Source: Elymus sibiricus
Lineage: Eukaryota; Streptophyta; Magnoliopsida; Poales; Poaceae
NCBI GenBank assembly: GCA_039707655.1
Contig: CM077674.1
Location: 242,531,904-242,595,903, forward strand
Direction of reading: 5' to 3'
Length of the DNA stretch: 64,000 bases
Shown here: one piece after another, positions 33,062 through 43,354 of the stretch
Layout: every line of letters starts with the position of its first letter
Position numbering within the stretch: the stretch's first letter is position 1
Translations under genes and position numbers: made by a program
The notes under the pieces: generated by a model
The model's database searches: none
What the model was told of the DNA's origin: nothing
What the model saw: the letters and a program-made list of their open reading frames with translations, nothing else

Positions 33062-35870
33062 TGAGGATGACAGTAGGAACCCACCAGGGCCATGGCCGTA
33101 CTCAGGCAAGTGCCTCCTTAGTACTACAAGAAAAAAAAACTTTCCCCTAATGGTTTCCTGACATCTGGGTCCGACGCCATTGTCAACGTAGTCAATAAAG
33201 GAGAGAATTGCACAAGGAGCTGCTGACAGCAGGGACCCAGCTGATCGTGCATTTTTTTAGAGATGTTTTTTTGTTGCTGAGACGGAGCAGGGTATCAACT
33301 GGTCTGTGCGGGGGCTGTGGCCCATGTAGCCCAGGCTATTATTTTATGTCTACCAAATAACCAGCCCAGCTGTTTGATTCCTTTGTGAAAATGGCTAGCC
33401 CATCTTTATTTTTTTGACGAATACCCAACGCAGGCCAACTTGTTTTCCTCCCCCCGGCTGGGTTGCAAAAACGAGGAGGGGTGCATTCGGCTTGCCCAGA
33501 AAATGGGCTTTAAGTAATAATAAATGGGCTGTAAATATAAAAAAACACAGCGAACCGGCAATTAGTTTGAAAATTAGTTTTTTTCTCGGAATTTGAGATT
33601 TTTAATTTCATTACATTTCTTGTTGGGCACGCAAAATTTGATTGGATTTTAACCTAATATAAAATAATTTTGAAATTAGATTGAATCGGAATCGAAATTT
33701 TGGGATAAAAATAATTCGGACCCCACCAAAATGTGAGAAGTTTGGTTGAAATTTTTAACCCTGGCCCTGGCTAGAAAATGGGCTGTACTGTTAACAAACA
33801 GTAAATGGGCTGCAGTAAATTCCATAAGAATTAAAAAATGGGCTGTAAATTATTAAAAATAGCAAATGGGATGTATGCTGTCCGCCACATATGTGATGCT
33901 GATTTGTTGGCCTACTAAGTTGACACGTACGCAAGGCTTTGTCAACTTATAGTCAACCCATGATTCTAGCAGTAGAGGCCGTTGGATGTCCATCCAACGA
34001 CTGTCGTGCTTCTTCAATCTTAGATCTTCTTGCTTCAGCCGCCCAAACCACCGCCGGCTAGACCGCCTGCTCCCGCTGCCTGTGGCCGGCTGTGCTGCCG
34101 CGCAGGCCTCACCGCCCCACCCTACTCCCATCGCTAGCCAGGCCATCCCTCTACTTACCCACACCTCTTGTCATTCTCCGGCGACGGCAGCCTCACACCG
34201 CAGCCGAACCAGTCAACCCTTGTACTCCCCTCCGCGTTGGCATCCACTTCTGTGTCTTCGCCGGCTACCGGTCGTTCCTTCCTAGGACTCGCCGTCGTCC
34301 ACCACGTTGGTTCTATCGGCGCGGCGTGGTCAACGTGGTCAACAAACGACAGCCATCGGAAGAGGGATGTACGTGGAGAGGCTGACAGTAGGGACCCACA
34401 TGGTCCATGGCTGCACAAGCAAGTGCCTCCTTATTACGCATAAAAAATGATTCCTCCCCCTGACAGCTGGGACCCACCAGCTATATCTTCGCACCGAAGG
34501 AAGTGCCTCCTTATTACATGAAAAAAAGATTCCTCCCCATGACAGATGGGACCCAGCAGATTTGGTGGCTGACTTGCGGGCCTACTAAATTGACGCGCAC
34601 GCATGGCTTTGTCAACAAACGATTCTAGCAGCAGTGACCGTTGGATGTTAATCCAACGGCCGTGCTGCTTCTTCAATCTCTGATCTTCTTGCTCCAGCCG
34701 CCCAAACCAGCGCCGGCGGGACCGCCTGCTCCTGCCTCCAGTGGTCGGCTGTGCTGCCGCGCAGGCCTCACCGCCCCCTCCTACTCCCACAGCTGGCCAA
34801 GCCATCCCTCTACTCACCCACACCTCCTGTTCTCCGGCGACGGCAGCCTCACACCGCAGCCGAACCAGTCAACCCTCATACTCTCCTCAGTGTGTTGATG
34901 TGTCTTCGCCGGCTCCGGGTCGTTCCCTTCCTGGGCCTTGCCGTCGTCCACAGCGTTGGTGCTCTCGGCGCAGCGTGGTCAACGTGGTCGACAAACGACA
35001 ACCATCAGAAGAGGGATGTACGTGGAGAGGCTGACAGTAGGGACCCACATGGTGCATGGCCGCACGCAAGCAAGTGCCTCCTTATTACGCGAAAAAAAGG
35101 ATTCCTCCCACTGACAGCAGGGACCCACCGGCTCTATCTTCGCACGGAAGGAAGTGCCTCCTTATTACGCAAAAAAACCGATTCCTCCTCATGACAGCTG
35201 GGACCCACCAGATTTGGAGGCTGACTTGTGGGACTACTAGGTTGACGCGTACGCAGGGCTTTGTCAACTTAGTCAACAAACGATTCTAGCAGTAGTGACC
35301 ATTGGATGTTAATCCAATGACCGTGCTGCTTCTTCAATCTCTGATCTTCTTGCTCCACCCACCCAAACCAGCGGCAGTGGGACCGCCTGTTCCTGCCTCC
35401 CGTGGCCAGCTGTGCTGCCGCGCAGGCCTCACCGCCCCACCCTACTCCCACCGTTGGCCAGGCCTTCCCTCTACTCACCCACATCCCCTGTTATTCTCTA
35501 GCGACGGCAGCCTCACACCGCAGCTGAACCAGTCAATGCTCGTACTCCCCTCGGCTTGGGCATCCACTGCCGCGTCTTCCCCGGCTCTGCGTCGTTCCCT
35601 TCCTAGGCCTCGCCGTCGTCCACCGCCTTGGCGCTGTCGGCGTGGCATAGTCAACGTGGTCAATGAACGACAGCCATCGGAAGAGGACTGTACGCGGTGA
35701 GGCTGACAGCTGGACCCACCAGTTACATCTTCGCATGCAAGGAAGTATCTCCTTATTACGCGCAAAAAAATGATTCCTCTCCCTAACAGCTGGGACCCAC
35801 CTACTATATCTTCACAAGCAAGGAAGTGCCTCCGTATCCTCCCTAACAGCTGGGACCCACCCGGTCGAAG
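33055..35870. repeat. Degenerate tandem array, period about 650 bp
   Basis: The anchor GTACGTGGAGAGGCTGACAG or a variant lies at 33055, 34369, 35018 and about 35689. The first interval is doubled by the insert at 33250-33870. Each unit has GATTCTAGCAG.AGTGACCGTTG, a GCCGCGCAGGCCTCACCGCC block, GTGGTCAACAAACGACAGCC, and several copies of GGAAGTGCCTCCTTATTACGC and TGACAGCTGGGACCCACCAG. Open frames run through units on both strands but differ from unit to unit, so I call no gene. Confidence 0.75.
33250..33870. other. AT-rich insert in the array
   Basis: This 620 bp has no counterpart in the later units. It contains five copies of AAATGGGCTGTAAAT or close variants (33503-33865). No terminal repeats were recognised, so its origin is unclear. 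Confidence 0.5.
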
Positions 35871-36147
35871 CATATGTAGCGTTGTCTGCCTGGTCGCGAA
35901 CGTGTACGTACATACTGGTCGATCGGTCTCATGAACCGTGGCCGTGTAAGGAGCGGCACGTATCGTAGTAGAGCCCCATACATAGCAGTTCAGGCAGTCC
36001 CGCCTAAATCGAGTACACGTACGTATAGCCACGCTGCAAAAAATACGGCCACATACGTACATACCCCAGTGAGAGTCAACGCGTACTCACGCACACGTAC
36101 GGCTAGGGCTCGTGTACATGGAGAGTCAATGTATGGTAGCAACGGCC

Positions 36148-36960
36148 TCCTGTTCATCGGCAGCGAACCGGCTGGGTCGGAACGGAGAAACAACGTCGTG
36201 TTCATCGGGAGGCCACCGACTGGTCGCAATGCGTCCTGTTCATCAGGAGCCAACCAGCTCGGACGGAACAACCAAAACGGGGTCATGTTCATCGACTCGG
36301 GGTCTGGCGTACCACAAAACGGAGGAAACAGCCTTCTGTTCGACCGCCTACGGTCGAAGCAGGGTCCTGTTCATCGGCTGGAGGTCTGGCGTACCACAAA
36401 ACGGAGGAAACAGAGTTCTCTCCCACCGCCTACGGTCAAAACGGGATCCTGTTGATCAGGAGGGGTCTGGCATACCGCAAAATGGAGGAAACGGACTTCT
36501 ACCCAACTGCCTATGGTCAAAACGGAGTCCTGTTCATCGGGAGGGGTGTGGCATACCGCAAAACGGGACTCCACGGGCTACTGTTCATCCACCGTTGACT
36601 TCCTCCAGCCTCTATCGGCTACTGTTCATTCAACCTCCACAGGGGTCCTGTTCATCCAGCCTCCACCGGCTACTATTCATCCAGCCTCCAGGAGGTCCTG
36701 TTCATCCACCCCCAACTGACTGGGGTATGGCGTACCGCGGCACGGCCTCCTCGGGGTCCTGTTCATCCAGCGCCAACCTCCTACACGGCCGGGGTCCTGT
36801 TCATCCAACCCCCACTGGCTAGGGTAGGGCGTACGAGTGGGCGGCAGCAATGGGAACTGTTCATCCACAGCCAACCAACCGGCTCGGGCGATGCGTCTTG
36901 ACTCGTGTCTACATGTATCGCGCGCGTGGCAGCAACGGGCATTGTTCATCGAGAGGCAAC
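36148..36960. repeat. Subterminal array of CCTGTTCATC units
   Basis: About 17 copies of (C/A)CTGTTCATC(G/C) at 25-85 base spacing. Four of them carry a longer 80-86 base unit GG.GT.TGGC.TACC.CAAAA plus CGGAGGAAAC (36298-36560). Typical of CACTA subterminal transposase-binding regions. Confidence 0.7.
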
Positions 36961-36990
36961 CCAACCGGCTAGCTACATCTCGCACGGGGC

Positions 36991-37230
36991 CTCGATCGGC
37001 TTCAGTAAGCAGCGAGAAGGATCGATCGGGTTCATTTAGCTGCGAAGGAACCGCTCAGGTTCAGCTAGCAGTGAAAGGATCGATCGGCTTCAGTTAGCAG
37101 TGAAGGGATCGATCGGGTTCAGTACGTAGTGCGAGGGATCGATCGCTCGTGTTCAGTACGTAGTGCAAGGGCGATCGATCGCTCGGGTTCAGTAAGGTAA
37201 CGCCTCGCATCGGGTTCAGTTAGCGAGCGC
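36991..37230. repeat. Array of GATCGATCGGGTTCAGT units
   Basis: About seven units of 30-40 bases built on GGATCGATCGGGTTCAGT followed by TAGCAGTG or ACGTAGTG. Closest array to the CACTA end. 37231-37499 has no gene. Confidence 0.75.
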
Positions 37231-37576
37231 CTCGCAGACACGTGCGCGTACGACAGAAACGCACAAACTACACTGCATCGCTCGGCCCCGACCACCCACC
37301 GTAACCGGGAACTCCCCGAAAATTTCCTCGCCCTCAGTTCTACCATGATTTTTTACATCATGGACGGCCCAAAGAATGTCATGCAGGTGCGTCTCCGGCC
37401 TGCCTAGGACAAAAAGCCCATTTTCTATCATAATTTTTTGTCATAGAAGTAGGAGCCCACCACATCTATGATGATACGTGTTTTTGTCACAATTATTGTC
37501 ATAGAAGTGTCACAACCATGACAGAAAAAGTTTTCATTCGGGCCATAATGTCACGGATGTGTCTTTTTTTGTAGTG

Positions 37577-38119
37577 ATATATAAGCACAAATATTGAGGT
37601 ATTTGACTTGTTGTAAATAAATAGTGATGTGTCAGATCTTGAAGGAACAAAACCAAGTGCTTGCAATTTTGAGCTTAGACGTGAGTACCATGCCCTTGGA
37701 GCTTGTTTCAGTCCATAAAGAGATTTATCAAGCCTGCATACATGAAATGGTTTATTCTTATCTTCAAACCCAGGAGGCTGCCTCATATAAACTTCTTCTT
37801 CCAGAACACCATGAAGAAATGCATTCTGAACATATAGCTGTCCGAGACTCCATCCTCTAGACACAGCAATAGAAAGAACAAGACGAATTGTGGCAGCTTT
37901 AACAACAGGACTGAAAGTGTCCTCATAATTTATGCCATACCTCTGCTTGATCCCTTTTGCAACCAATCTGGCTTTGTAGCGATCAATTGTACCATCTGAC
38001 CTTCTTTTTATTCTAAACACCCACTGGGAATCAATTACATTTCGACCTGGATATGAAGAAACTAAGTGCCAAGTGTTATTTTTCTGAAGAGCACAAAATT
38101 CTTCATCCATGGCCTTTTT
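37577..38119 (-). pseudogene. Copia reverse transcriptase, N-terminal part
   Basis: Shows the Copia RT core in order: [52 protein letters not shown] (the usual D of the DVKNAFL motif is V/Q-type here), [26 protein letters not shown] and SDTSLFIY. The frame breaks at VLIY, immediately before the YVDD catalytic box, where CACTA sequence begins at 37576. A TGA at 38120-38122 separates it from the linker. It would have copied element RNA into DNA in virus-like particles; this copy cannot. Confidence 0.85.
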
Positions 38120-38258
38120 TCAATTGGGGTCAGCAAGCGCCTCATGAACATTGTGTGGTTCTCCTGAAGATGTATCAGAAACAATTAAACCATACTTGGT
38201 TTTGTAATTTCTTGGATGTAATGCACCTGTTTGAAGGCGTGTACGAGGCAGGGTGGAC

Positions 38259-39096
38259 GCAGAAGATCCCACTGCTGTTGTTTCCTCCTGAACAGCAGGA
38301 ACAGGAGATCCGGCTGATCCCGAGGAGGCAGAACTGGCGGGGCTACCTGTGCCCGCCAGATCGTCTATGGCAGATGGCGACGGCAAGTCCGAAGGAGAGG
38401 CCACAGAAGATCCGTGCCAATCATCGCCTGCCACGCGTCGGTCTCCTGGCGAGCCGGCCTCTGCGGGCGTGTCGCACCAACCAGTGCCTGGGGACAACCC
38501 GACCGGGCGGGCCCCGCCACACGACCGGTACGCCCCGGTCCCCCTCGTCTACTCTAGGTGGGCCACAGGGCCCACACCTTTGGTGCCAGGCGGGCCTCCT
38601 GCGCGTTCTGCGACCACTTCGTCAGGTTTGCCTGGATCTTCTGTGGCCTCTACTTCGGACTTGCCGTCGCCATCTGCCACAGACGATCCGGCGGGCACAG
38701 GCAGCCCCGCCAGTTTTGCCTCCTCGGGATCAGCAGAAGATCCCACTGCTGTTGTTTCCTCCTGAACAGCAGGAGCAGGAGATCCGGCTGATCCCGAGGA
38801 GGCAGAACTGGTGGGGCTGCCTGTGCCCGCCGGATCATCTATGGCAGATGGCGACGGCAGGTCCGAAGGAGAGGCCACAAAAGATCGAGGCAGACCTGAC
38901 GAAGCGGCCGCAGAACGCGCAGGAGGCCCGCCTGGCACTGAAGGTGAGGGCCCCGTGGCCCGCCTGGAGTAGACGAGGGGGACCAGGGAGTACCGGTCGT
39001 GTGGCGGGGCCCGCCCGGTCGGGTTGTCCCCAGGCGCTGGTTGGTGTGACGCGCCTGCAGAGGCCGGCTCGGTAGGAGACCGACGCGTGGCAGGCG
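38259..39096. repeat. Inverted duplication plus direct repeat in Copia linker
   Basis: 38425-38733 is the reverse complement of 38788-39096 (about 309 bp arms, 54 bp spacer, no net indel). 38259-38409 is a direct repeat of 38733-38883, offset 474. As a result the Ser/Pro/Ala-rich linker peptide (GDNPTGRAPPHDRY) is encoded on both strands. It looks like a template-switch event of duplication-inversion-duplication type. Confidence 0.8.
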
Positions 39097-39874
39097 ACAA
39101 TTGGCGTGTGGTGGAGATGGCAGGAAGGGCGCGGAGCGTGGGACGAGGCACTGATCCCAGAGCAGATTCGGTTGAACCTGCCGCGGTCAGGTGCTCCGAT
39201 CCCGAAGAAGATCGCGCCGGTTCTTCTGTGGCGCCTGGAGAGCTCCCTGTTGCAGCACTTTCAGCAGAATTTTCATCATTGTGCATGCCATTTTTTGCCC
39301 TGTGTGTGCCTGTAGCAGAGAACTTAGGTGTAGTAGTAGAAGAATTAGTCAAAATTGGATCATTACTATCATCATTACCCACATGATCAACTCCAAAAAG
39401 ATGTGAGGGAAGGAGAAGAATTTCCTTCCTAAGAAGAGCACCGGCGTTAGGATGGAGTTTTCCGAGCGGAAATTGTGTCTCATCAAACACAACATCATGA
39501 GAGATATAAACACGGTCAGTGGAGACATCGAGGCATTTCACACCCTTGTGTTGAGCACTATAACCAAGGAAGACACACTGCTTGGAACGAAACATAAGTT
39601 TGCGTGTGTTGTATGGGCGAAGATTGGGCCAACAGGCACATCCAAAAACACGAAGGGTATGATAATCTGGTGTGACATGTAAAAACCGTTTTGTGGGTGT
39701 CTCATGAGAGATGGTACGGCTAGGCCACATATTAATAAGGTGGACAGCAGTAAGAAAAGCCTCATCCCAAAATTTTAATGGCATAGAAGCAGCAGCTAAA
39801 AGAGCTAAGCCTACTTCAACAATATGCCTATGCTTTCGTTCAGCGGAACCATTTGTTGGTGAGCATGAGGACAA
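38549..39874 (-). pseudogene. Copia integrase C-terminal half and linker
   Basis: Begins just before NGSAERKHRHIVE, which holds the third catalytic residue (Glu) of the DDE core, then LPLKFW-type sequence (SMPLKFWDEAF), PSRTISHETP, FGCACWPNLRPYN, KCVFLGYS and the GKLHP region, then 240 residues of low-complexity Ser/Pro/Ala/Gly linker. The frame ends inside the inverted duplication. It is one frame away from the upstream integrase part, so a frameshift near 39860 splits the enzyme. Confidence 0.8.
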
Positions 39875-40804
39875 GAGACATGATGAGATATTCCTATCTG
39901 CATAAAAAAAGAGTTGAGTTTTTCATATTCACCACCCCAATCTGATTGCATGGCAATAATCTTGCTATCGAATTTGCGTTCAACAAGGGCTTGAAAATTA
40001 TGAAAGACTTGGAATACATCAGAACGCTTTTTAAGAAGGTAGATCCAAGTGTATTTGCTAAAATCATCAACAAAACTCACATAATAAGAGTTTCTACCGA
40101 CAGAACTGGGTGCAGGACCCCAAACATCAGAAAAAATAAGTTGCAAGGGTTTGGTAGATCGACTAGTAGAGACAGGATATGGGAACTGATGACTTTTTGC
40201 ACGTTGACATGAATCACAAATAGTTTCTGGATTTCTCTCACCAACAACTGGGAGATTATTTTTACTAAGAATTTGATGAACAGTAGCAAAAGATGGATGA
40301 CCTAAGTGACTGTGCCACCTTTCAGCAGAGAGCTTGATGGCACCATACACTTGTTTATTAAATTTGCAATACTTGGGAAGCAACGAATAGAGCCCTTGCA
40401 CACAAACACCCCTATGAAGGATTTTCTTCGTGACCTGATCCTTGATAAAAAAAAAAGAAAGGGTGAAACTCAAGAAACACATTATTGTCAAGAGCTATAC
40501 GATGGACGGATAAAAGAGTTTTGGAAGCATTAGGAACATGCAAGATGTCATTGATAGCAAGATTTGTATGTGGGGTTTTGATGATTGAATTTCCAATATG
40601 ACTTATCTCCATACCTGCACCATTTGCTGCGGTGTAGATCTGATCGTGACCACGATACTTCTCATGTGTAGTTAGCTTCTCTAGTTCTCCGGTGATATGA
40701 TTGGGGCACCCGTATCCATATACCAGTTGGTATCTACACCATATGAAGCATCGGCGGCAGCTACAACTTTTTTCTTTTGAGAATTGTCGTCGGCATAGTG
40801 CCAA
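39811..40804 (-). pseudogene. Copia protease remnant and integrase N-terminal half
   Basis: The upstream part (40412-40804) holds the protease end with HITGELEKL and ILHVPNASKTLLSVHRIA; the catalytic DTG region is out of frame. The downstream part (39811-40491) has the GAG-pre-integrase region, the HHCC zinc finger (WHSHLGHPS ... CDSCQRAKSH), the first catalytic Asp (IFSDVWGPAP) and the second (MQSDWGGEY). The frame changes once between the two parts and again near 39860. Integrase would insert element DNA; not functional here. Confidence 0.82.
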
Positions 40805-41858
40805 TCACAGTCCTTCACAAGATGGTTAGTTTTTTTTTTGCAAATTTGACATTTTCCTTCATACCCTTCATAACCCTAAAAATTACGCCCCCGATTGTTG
40901 TTGCCGGGGGGGCGTCTGTTGTTGTTGTTGTTACCCTGGTGATAGCCGCCGCCACCACCTGGGTTATAGCCACCGCCGTTGTGCTAGTGGTAGCCGCCGC
41001 CGCCACCACCCGGGTTGTAGCCACCGCCACCGCCGCCATGATTATAGCCGCCGCTGCTAATGGAGTTGTTGTAGCCGCCGCCTCTAGTGTAGCCGCCGCC
41101 GCCGCTGTACTATCCACCGCCGCGAGAACGACCACCACCCCCACCCTTTTGGTTTCGGTAGTTTCTGGGAGGACCTTGGCTGCCGTGGGAGGCAGTATTT
41201 GCAGATGACTTGAACGCCCCAGCGCCTGTTCCATGGAACATCTCGACACGCTGGTCGAAATTCACCACCATGGAGAAGAGGTTGTCGACGGAGACCGGCT
41301 TGGTGCAGGCATCTAGCGCGGGGATGATGGGCTGGTACTCCATATCCAGCCCGGCGATTATGAACGAGAGGAGCTCGTCCTCCCCGATCGGTTTTCCCGC
41401 TGCTGCAAGCTCGTCGAAGAGAGCCCGCATGTGCCCAAAGTAGGCGGCTGCTGATTGGGAGCCCTTCTGGGCATTGGTGAGGGCGACCCGAATATTGTTG
41501 GCGCGTGAGAGAACATGTTCCCTAGCGTTGTCCATATCGCATGTGACTTTTCAATCGATGCAACTTGAACTAGAACTTCTTTGGAGAGGTTTCGGAGGAG
41601 GTAGGTGACTATCTGCTGATCTTGGATGAGCCATGGGGAGTAGGCAGGGTTTGGGAAAACCTGATCCTTCCCTTCGGAATTTTTGGTTGTAATGGTTTTT
41701 GGGGGTTCTTGGATAGTTTGATCAATATAGCCATAGAGGCCGGCGCCCACGATCTGGGATCAGGCTTGGGCGTGCCAAAGGACGTAGTTGGTGCGGGTAA
41801 GTGGCTCGGATGTGTTGTTGTCTAGGCCGGAGTTGATGATAGAAGTTGAAGATGACAT
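40805..41858 (-). pseudogene. Copia gag
   Basis: ATG at 41858, 113 bases inside the PBS. The N-terminus has LTRTNYVLWHAQ followed at once by a TGA. The body has [20 protein letters not shown] and [15 protein letters not shown], a frameshift near 41500, then [20 protein letters not shown] and [14 protein letters not shown] Gly/Tyr-rich tail with several stops follows (41110 onward). It ends in a zinc knuckle CQIC-x5-H-x4-C, one residue longer than the standard CX2CX4HX4C. The A-run there (minus strand, near 40835) explains the extra Lys. Gag would build the particle and bind RNA. Confidence 0.8.
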
Positions 41859-41970
41859 GATTGCTGGGAGGTTCGGTTGAGGCTAGGGTTTCTGGTGGAG
41901 GCTATGAGGGAGATCGATGGAAGGTGGATGGGTGCGATGGATGGGGGCTAGATGTTGTCGAAGAAGCCTA

Positions 41971-41982
41971 CTTTGTATACCA
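41971..41982 (-). other. Copia primer-binding site
   Basis: Minus-strand TGGTATACAAAG directly abuts the LTR end (TTTAACA). It begins TGGTAT like the initiator-Met primer site but then diverges. Confidence 0.6.
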
Positions 41983-42031
41983 TGTTAAACAATGGATTAA
42001 GCGTCTCAACTCCCATACATTAGGAGCCTGC

Positions 42032-42038
<7 letters not shown>

Positions 42039-42070
<32 letters not shown>
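42039..42070. repeat. (AT)n microsatellite
   Basis: Sixteen AT units next to the left end of the MULE-like element; continues into a short AC run. Confidence 0.9.
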
Positions 42071-42079
<9 letters not shown>

Positions 42080-42406
42080 TATAGGGTGGGTCTATTCTAC
42101 CAACCCCCTTAAGACCTTATTCTACCATCTTTTCGCTTATTCTGCCAACACCCGAGAACTCACGCCGCCCGAACCAAAAACAAAAACAAACAAAAACACC
42201 CCGCGCAACCTCCTCTGCCATACCCGAGTACCCGACCCACCTCCTCCATCTTCCTCCTTCCACCGTCGTCCCTTCCACCTTCCACCGCCCCACTTCCCAC
42301 CGGCCACGGCCCCCACCACATCCCGCCGGTCGCCCCTACCTACCAGCACGGCCCCTTCCACCTTCCTCCGCCTCCCCCCGACCCACGCCATTCCGCCCCC
42401 TCCCAT

Positions 42407-43160
42407 GTGCGCGGGATCCGGGGCCGCCGCGGGGCCACCGCGCCAGATCCGGCCGCCCCCGGCCACCTACCACCTTCATTTGGACGGCCGCGGATCCCTC
42501 CTTCACCGATGGGCCTCCCCTCCTCCCTGGCCGGATCCGCCCACTCCGAGGCGTGGCTCTGTTCCCCCGACGCCAACGAGCTCCATCGCCCCTCTTCCTC
42601 CTCCTGCGGCGCCGGCGACACGACCCCGGGCTCCTCCCGCCACCAGGCCTTCCACAACTGGATCGAGCACCCTCACCACCACGCACTTCCCCTCCCTGGC
42701 TCCGAGGCCTCCTCCCCGGCGCTCCCGTGCCTGCGTCCTCGCGCCGCCCCGTGCGTTCCTCCTCGTGCCGCCACATCGAGTGCAGCCGCTACCTTGCCAC
42801 CTCTCACGCTGCCCAGCCACCGCCTTCCCCGCGCCCACCTCCTCTTCTTCCCCCTTTGCCCGCGGTGCGAGCGTGCAGTGCAGTGCAGTTCGCCGCGCCC
42901 CTCTCCCCTCCCCACCCCGCTAGTTTCCGTCTCTGAGATCGCCGCCGCGCAGGACTGACTGACTGACTAGCGCCGTCGCCGGTGCGTCGCGTTGCGTTGC
43001 AGGATCCCGCAGGATCTTGCCTCCCCCGGCTCCAAGTGCGCCCTCTTCAAGTGGGTCAGAGGTACCGCGCGCTCCCCCTGAATCCTCTTCCCCCCTTACT
43101 GCGTGGATCAGTAGGTGCCTAGTCCAGAGTCGAGCGGATCGGCAATGGCGATGCATTTGC
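42407..43160 (+). other. GC-rich gene-like segment in MULE-like element
   Basis: Strongly GC-rich with long frames on both strands, the longest on the plus strand 183 codons (42407-42958, Pro/Ser/Ala-rich). One short exon-like piece follows at 43003-43061 with acceptor GCGTTGCAG and donor CAGAG|GTACC; its second frame reads IPQDLASPGSKCALFKWVR, which looks like ordinary protein. A captured host gene fragment is plausible but not shown. Confidence 0.3.
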
Positions 43161-43354
43161 TGTTCATCCTATCATGAATCATAGGACAAATTTTGTCTTG
43201 CCCACTGTAGCGACGACCCCTCTTGCAGTTCAGAAACGGCTCTTTTACTTCTTCTTTTTGTGGATTTTGGATAGGCAGCTTGAGCAAGCAGAAGCGTGCA
43301 GCTCTCTAGCATGTGCGCTACGGTTCGCCGGCTAATCGTGCACGGCCTGCGGTT

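Larger units (their letters stand above)
35900..37576 (-). mobile_element. Right part of a CACTA transposon
   Basis: The minus strand starts CACTACAAAAAAAGACACAT at 37576, a Triticeae CACTA end. Inside it follow TCATAGAAGTG and TCATGGTTGTGACA type subterminal repeats, the GATCGATCGGG array and the TGTTCATC array. No transposase is seen. The left end was not found; the element may include the 33055-35870 array or be truncated. Confidence 0.75.

Noticed and set aside
33119..33140. TACTACAAGAAAAAAAAAC as possible left end of the CACTA ending at 37576
   Set aside because: Later array units have CTCCTTATTACGCGAAAAAAA at the homologous place, so it is part of the array. It does not match the right end beyond about ten bases and has no 3-base duplication.
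36112..36822. 236-codon plus-strand frame
   Set aside because: It is the translation of the TGTTCATC repeat array (repeating SCSS-type peptide), not a gene.
38053..39075. 340-codon plus-strand frame
   Set aside because: It lies across the inverted duplication and linker of Copia pol; it is antisense to RT and linker and has no domain of its own.
40777..41208. 143-codon Ala/Val-rich frame on the plus strand, which looks like a membrane protein
   Set aside because: It is the complement of the Gly/Tyr-rich codon repeats of Copia gag.
42137..42936. Gly-rich and Pro-rich frames on both strands in the MULE-like element as separate genes
   Set aside because: Mirror-image low-complexity frames in GC-rich DNA; described as one gene-like segment instead.
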